From NCBI GenBank assembly GCA_030068145.1, contig JAPJBO010000355.1, positions 145,001 through 209,000 of the forward strand: a stretch of DNA of 64,000 bases. Reading direction: 5' to 3'. Positions within the stretch are counted from its first letter, which is position 1. Each line of letters opens with the position of its first letter. Both the position numbers and the translations under genes were made by a program. The stretch comes from Diplonema papillatum. Its lineage: Eukaryota; Euglenozoa; Diplonemea; Diplonemida; Diplonemidae. The notes beneath the pieces were generated by a model. That model had not been told where the DNA came from. It made no database searches and was given only the letters and a program-made list of their open reading frames with translations. Positions 61,801 to 64,000 of the stretch are shown piece by piece.

Positions 61801-63401
61801 ACTGTGCACCGGGGGCCGGCCTTCGACAAGCGGAAGCAGTGCGCGATCGTGAGAAGCTGCAGCGTTTTGCCCAGGCCCATCGAGTGCGCCAGGATGCACC
61901 CCTTCCGTTCCTCCGTGAGCGAGCGCCACATGAACGCGATGCCTTCGCGCTGGTGCTGCTTCAACCGGACCTGCTCTTCTGCCGTCAGGTAATCGGTCCA
62001 CGACGCAACTTCCTCCTCTTTGCCGCCGCCCGCCGCTTCGGCCGACGTCAAGTCGATCTCCATGCCCTTCGACAACCCCACGACGGCTCCCCCTGCACCG
62101 GCCCCCGCTGCTTTCGTCATCGCCACCACCTCTTCAACGACACCAACGACGGCGCTTTGCTGCAGAATCTCCGCGTCGACCACCACCGCGGGGCTGCCCG
62201 CGATAGGCCCCGGCGGCGCAGCCGGCGGGGCGGCTGCGGGATCGGCGGCCGCCGCGAGGGAGAAGGTCGCCCGGGTTGGGGGGTGCCGCGGGGCGGGCGT
62301 CGGGCCCGCCGCAGCCTCGCTGCTGGTGCCGCCGCCGCGCAGGGGGGCCTCGCTTGGGTCGCTTCCGGCGCCGGCTCGCGCGGCGGCGCCGGGGGGCGGC
62401 CGGGGGGCGGTGGGTTCGGGCCGCGCGTTCCCGACGCGGCCCGCCGCCGCCGCCCGGGCGAACGCCGCGGTGTTGCTGTTGGTGCTGCCTCCGCCGCGCG
62501 AGGCCTCGTTTCGGTCAGTTCCGGCGCCGGCGGTGCCTTCGGGCCGCGCGTTCCCGACGCGGCCCGCCGCCGCCTTCGGCCTCGCAAAGCCCGTGAGCCC
62601 GCCCGCCGGCGCGGCGCCGGAGCCGGGCGCGGGTTCTCGCGCGCTCGCAGGCCCCCCATCAGCGGGGCCCGCGCCCTGAAGGTTCGGCGCAGCATCCGGG
62701 GCGGCCAGGGGGGCCGTTTTCCGGCGCTTCGCCGCGCCGTGCGCGGGGGCCCCCGGCAACGGCGGGCTCGCTGCGCCGGCGCCCCGGCCCGGGTTGACGG
62801 AGAAGGTCGCCCGGTTAGGTGGGGGTAGCAAAGCGGGCGGCGGACCCAGCGCAGCGCGGGCCTCGGTTCGGTCCCTTCCAGCGCCGGTGCGCCCAGCGTC
62901 GCCCCGCTGGCTGGCCGGCGGCGCCGGGCTGCCAGGCGGCCGGAGGGCGGTGCTTTCAAGCCGGATCCCCGTGTTCGCGGCGCGGCCCCCCGCCGCCTTC
63001 CCCCGGGCTTGGGTAAACCCGGTGAGCCCGCCTGGCGGCGGCGCCGCAATCGCGCCCCCGCTTTGCCGTGCCGCCAGTCCCCCTCCCGGCGCGGCGCGCA
63101 GGCTTTCAAGCACCGCGAAGCACGACGGCGGCAGCCCGTCCGCCGATGCCGCAGCAGACCTCCTCGAGCCCGCCAAACTCGCGGAAACCCCCGCCGCCGC
63201 CCTGCCCGCTTGCCGGGCCTGTGTCGAGGGCCCCCGAGAGCAGGCGTCAGGGGAGTCTCCCGCCGGCCGCGGGTCCGGCTGGTCTGCGGGGTCCCGCTTC
63301 CGCTTCGCTTCGTCGGAGGTCCGGCGCTTCCTGTGGGCGAGCTGCCGCTTCAGCGCCTCGTTCTCCGCGCGGAGGCGGGAGAGCTCGTCTTCGGACGCCA
63401 T
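58833..63401 (-). CDS. SNF2-family ATPase (ATRX/RAD54-like group)
   Basis: A 1522-residue intronless ORF. The ATG at 63401 (MASEDELSRLRAENEALKRQ) was chosen over the open frame to 63641, since the latter runs through a GT-rich repeat. It starts with a short leucine-zipper-like coiled coil, then about 380 residues of Ala/Pro/Gly-rich repeats. The ATPase has LKQHQREGIAFMW, Walker A HSMGLGKT (Lys about 512), DEAH (623-626), motif III-like ATGTVLPN, and a C-terminal RecA lobe with QQAIFRTYRYGQTKP (about 1008-1022). The long insert between lobes and the HSMGLGKT form are as in ATRX/ARIP4-type remodellers. A C-terminal extension of about 400 residues has no recognised domain. Expected role: ATP-driven DNA translocation on chromatin. 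The 3' end is duplicated at 58541. Confidence 0.88.
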   Translation of the reverse strand: MASEDELSRLRAENEALKRQLAHRKRRTSDEAKRKRDPADQPDPRPAGDSPDACSRGPSTQARQAGRAAAGVSASLAGSRRSAAASADGLPPSCFAVLESLRAAPGGGLAARQSGGAIAAPPPGGLTGFTQARGKAAGGRAANTGIRLESTALRPPGSPAPPASQRGDAGRTGAGRDRTEARAALGPPPALLPPPNRATFSVNPGRGAGAASPPLPGAPAHGAAKRRKTAPLAAPDAAPNLQGAGPADGGPASAREPAPGSGAAPAGGLTGFARPKAAAGRVGNARPEGTAGAGTDRNEASRGGGSTNSNTAAFARAAAAGRVGNARPEPTAPRPPPGAAARAGAGSDPSEAPLRGGGTSSEAAAGPTPAPRHPPTRATFSLAAAADPAAAPPAAPPGPIAGSPAVVVDAEILQQSAVVGVVEEVVAMTKAAGAGAGGAVVGLSKGMEIDLTSAEAAGGGKEEEVASWTDYLTAEEQVRLKQHQREGIAFMWRSLTEERKGCILAHSMGLGKTLQLLTIAHCFRLSKAGPRCTVVAPVSLTSTWRAEARKWFPSMPCYTVTSETPQTNLSTLQTWHETGGLLITSYNKLASYVSKIQEKKLAVAEERAVMKFLLTDTSLLVIDEAHKIKGDNRTREACLAFATELRVLATGTVLPNRPQELFALIDFVRPNRWSKTSFESFLKPVAEAAHKTSTLYHRQAANHRAEIFVKKLEPILHRREVSILHEELPPIKQYVVSLRASDLQATLYTRYVAYFLSRRDAAEGRNILEFRFMSCIILFHPCLVLAFIERKRAQWLATIPSNGGRGRAAGRQPRGSDSDGETSDPDASASDAGTTVVRARGRIAKGRKPARNDEVFHSRESVDAAVKDRYGWAIDGFLETEEHAYVKDNPAAGYTVQWASCSSKLQALAEVVRNAMLTKESVLVFSTYTEVLRLAKRFLRQALPGCRAEEYTGSCTLARREELLSDMANKSLDVLLITFGVGGAGLTITAATKVVLLETCWSWADVQQAIFRTYRYGQTKPVHTYQFVTDGTIEDKLLMLMLQKEWMHRRLVDDDKPTRDYLQSQASDAYYAYAPTKALEVDDAVLEEDTVIDSLATMEFGTGESETEFNPLLVDCIRYSVLLADDPHAAAQMDEKARDRALRVVGDAFDREVGTGKGLHGLLPGAASVILHQGAAAPAKKVKKPRYAARGYATPAPAALLQHDAQAKKNAWRNPPRDGTQPGPGPARPEPAPRAYQPPPHVVAARERKSKEEAQAAGDRGTRLGVRPKAQAARGVDEKLASLRRAAGSHPFMARAVDGVRAKLMMIARWTVLRYLLPSEDERGLTDHRMVTELLLAHAVWAGAFKFETSLSTPVGRDALAKLQIEAADNFAFWKSDVAANAPAAVQSWLQVCEWQSGTFNTTLSLLNQVMTHLPGYDSNSVNPPSLRELVRENPALWDALPQWLTFLLGYVLDMNHDFFTQLLIWGFGAILERLAATNRDAASNLRRLATGLGLSGLEAEQNVFRLSLAILGQLFPIDEPA

Positions 63402-64000
63402 CCTCCTCCGTGCAGCTGGTGCCGCGCCGCGCCGGCGGGCCGCAAGCTCAGCGCGGGCAGGCCAAAGCCGCTCGAACTTGGGTCGGTTCTTATTGTCGGG
63501 CGGCGGCTCCAATTCCTGGGGTGTGTGTGTGTGTGGCGAGTTCGGTGGTCTGTCTGAGCCCGCGCTACTACGACCGAGTCGGAGTGTGTGTGTCTGTTGG
63601 AATTCAATTTCGGGTATCCCCTGAAGCGGAGTATAGCCCACAAGGAGTATGTGTGCGTGTGTGCTACGAACCTATTCTAACGTGGCACCCCTAGGTTGCT
63701 GCTGAAGCCCCGCCCCACCGGGCTGCTGATGTGGGCCTGTAGTATCTCGGAGTGTCGGTGTGCATCTCGAGCCGGATCGATCGTGGTCTGTCTGAGACTC
63801 GCAGGCTTCAAGATCAGGTGCCGCTGCTGTCTTCTGCGCGGTGTGCTGCCCAAGTCGCATCGGGGGCAGTGCGGTTAAAATGGTTGGAGTCTCCTCCCTG
63901 CCCCACGAGCTTCACGATCATCATCAGTATCGCCGCAGATTCTTTGCTTCTAACCCAAACGATCAGACGTGAATGCCGCCGTTACGACCGGCTGCCACGT
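63402..64000. other. 5' flank of the SNF2 gene
   Basis: Contains GT/CA microsatellite stretches (about 63520-63535, 63580-63595) and no recognisable gene. It probably includes the promoter and 5' UTR. No TATA or initiator could be assigned. Confidence 0.4.

Noticed and set aside
59116..63694. Long plus-strand ORFs opposite the SNF2 gene (up to 483 codons)
   Set aside because: Arg/Ala/Pro-rich shadows created by GC bias; no domains.

Overview
The window is nuclear DNA of a GC-rich microbial eukaryote, most likely an alga or other protist. I cannot place it more precisely. The evidence is a set of eukaryotic gene families (an SNF2/ATRX-like ATPase, a PEX11-like peroxisome protein with GT-AG introns, a PhyH dioxygenase, secreted sialate O-acetylesterase-like enzymes), non-LTR and hAT transposons, minisatellites and large non-coding stretches. 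I see no bacterial operons, Shine-Dalgarno spacing, rRNA or CRISPR.

Layout. From 1.8 to 30.8 kb, four minus-strand copies of one SASA/SIAE-type esterase gene are dispersed: three look intact (1810-3555, 18547-20307, 29064-30833) and one is a frameshifted pseudogene (23825-25567). A fifth 5' relic lies at about 25808. Between them lie a mosaic of repeats (3.7-5.4 kb), a 31-bp satellite of about 118 copies in two blocks (5443-8140 and 8417-9384), a 1324-codon DDE-type transposase-like gene that starts at the satellite edge (9409-13383), G-rich and palindromic minisatellites (15.4-16.6 kb), and a complete non-autonomous hAT element with an 8-bp target duplication (21778-22596). From 30.8 to 35.8 kb I recognise nothing. 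A four-exon PEX11-like gene can be assembled at 36880-38608, next to a decayed RNase H fragment.

The most striking part is 40.4-50.04 kb, where two related minus-strand non-LTR retrotransposons stand head to tail. The first is apparently full length. It encodes one polyprotein of about 1971 residues: an AlkB-like Fe(II)/2-oxoglutarate dioxygenase domain, a canonical 2A ribosome-skipping motif, an AP-type endonuclease, a reverse transcriptase with YADD, a CCHC knuckle and a novel-looking Cys/His-rich array. The two elements, a 24-bp stub between them, and a 47-bp stub at 21.1 kb all abut the octamer GTTAAGCA (one copy is GTAAGCA). An uninterrupted copy of the same target, folded as the tip of a near-perfect hairpin, survives at 35868-36017. 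The two halves of a second copy flank the retrotransposon pair. This points to a sequence-specific retroelement that repeatedly uses a hairpin-forming repeat as its address.

From 50 to 64 kb there is sparse coding sequence: part of a coiled-coil protein gene (52477-53498), a secreted PhyH-family dioxygenase (56319-57197) trailed by two decayed tandem copies of its 3' part, and a 1522-residue SNF2 ATPase (58833-63401) whose 3' end is also duplicated as a short fragment downstream. Partial tandem duplication of gene 3' ends, dispersed gene duplication and heavy repeat invasion characterise the window. The genes do not form one pathway. All functional calls rest on reading motifs by eye; no database search was possible.
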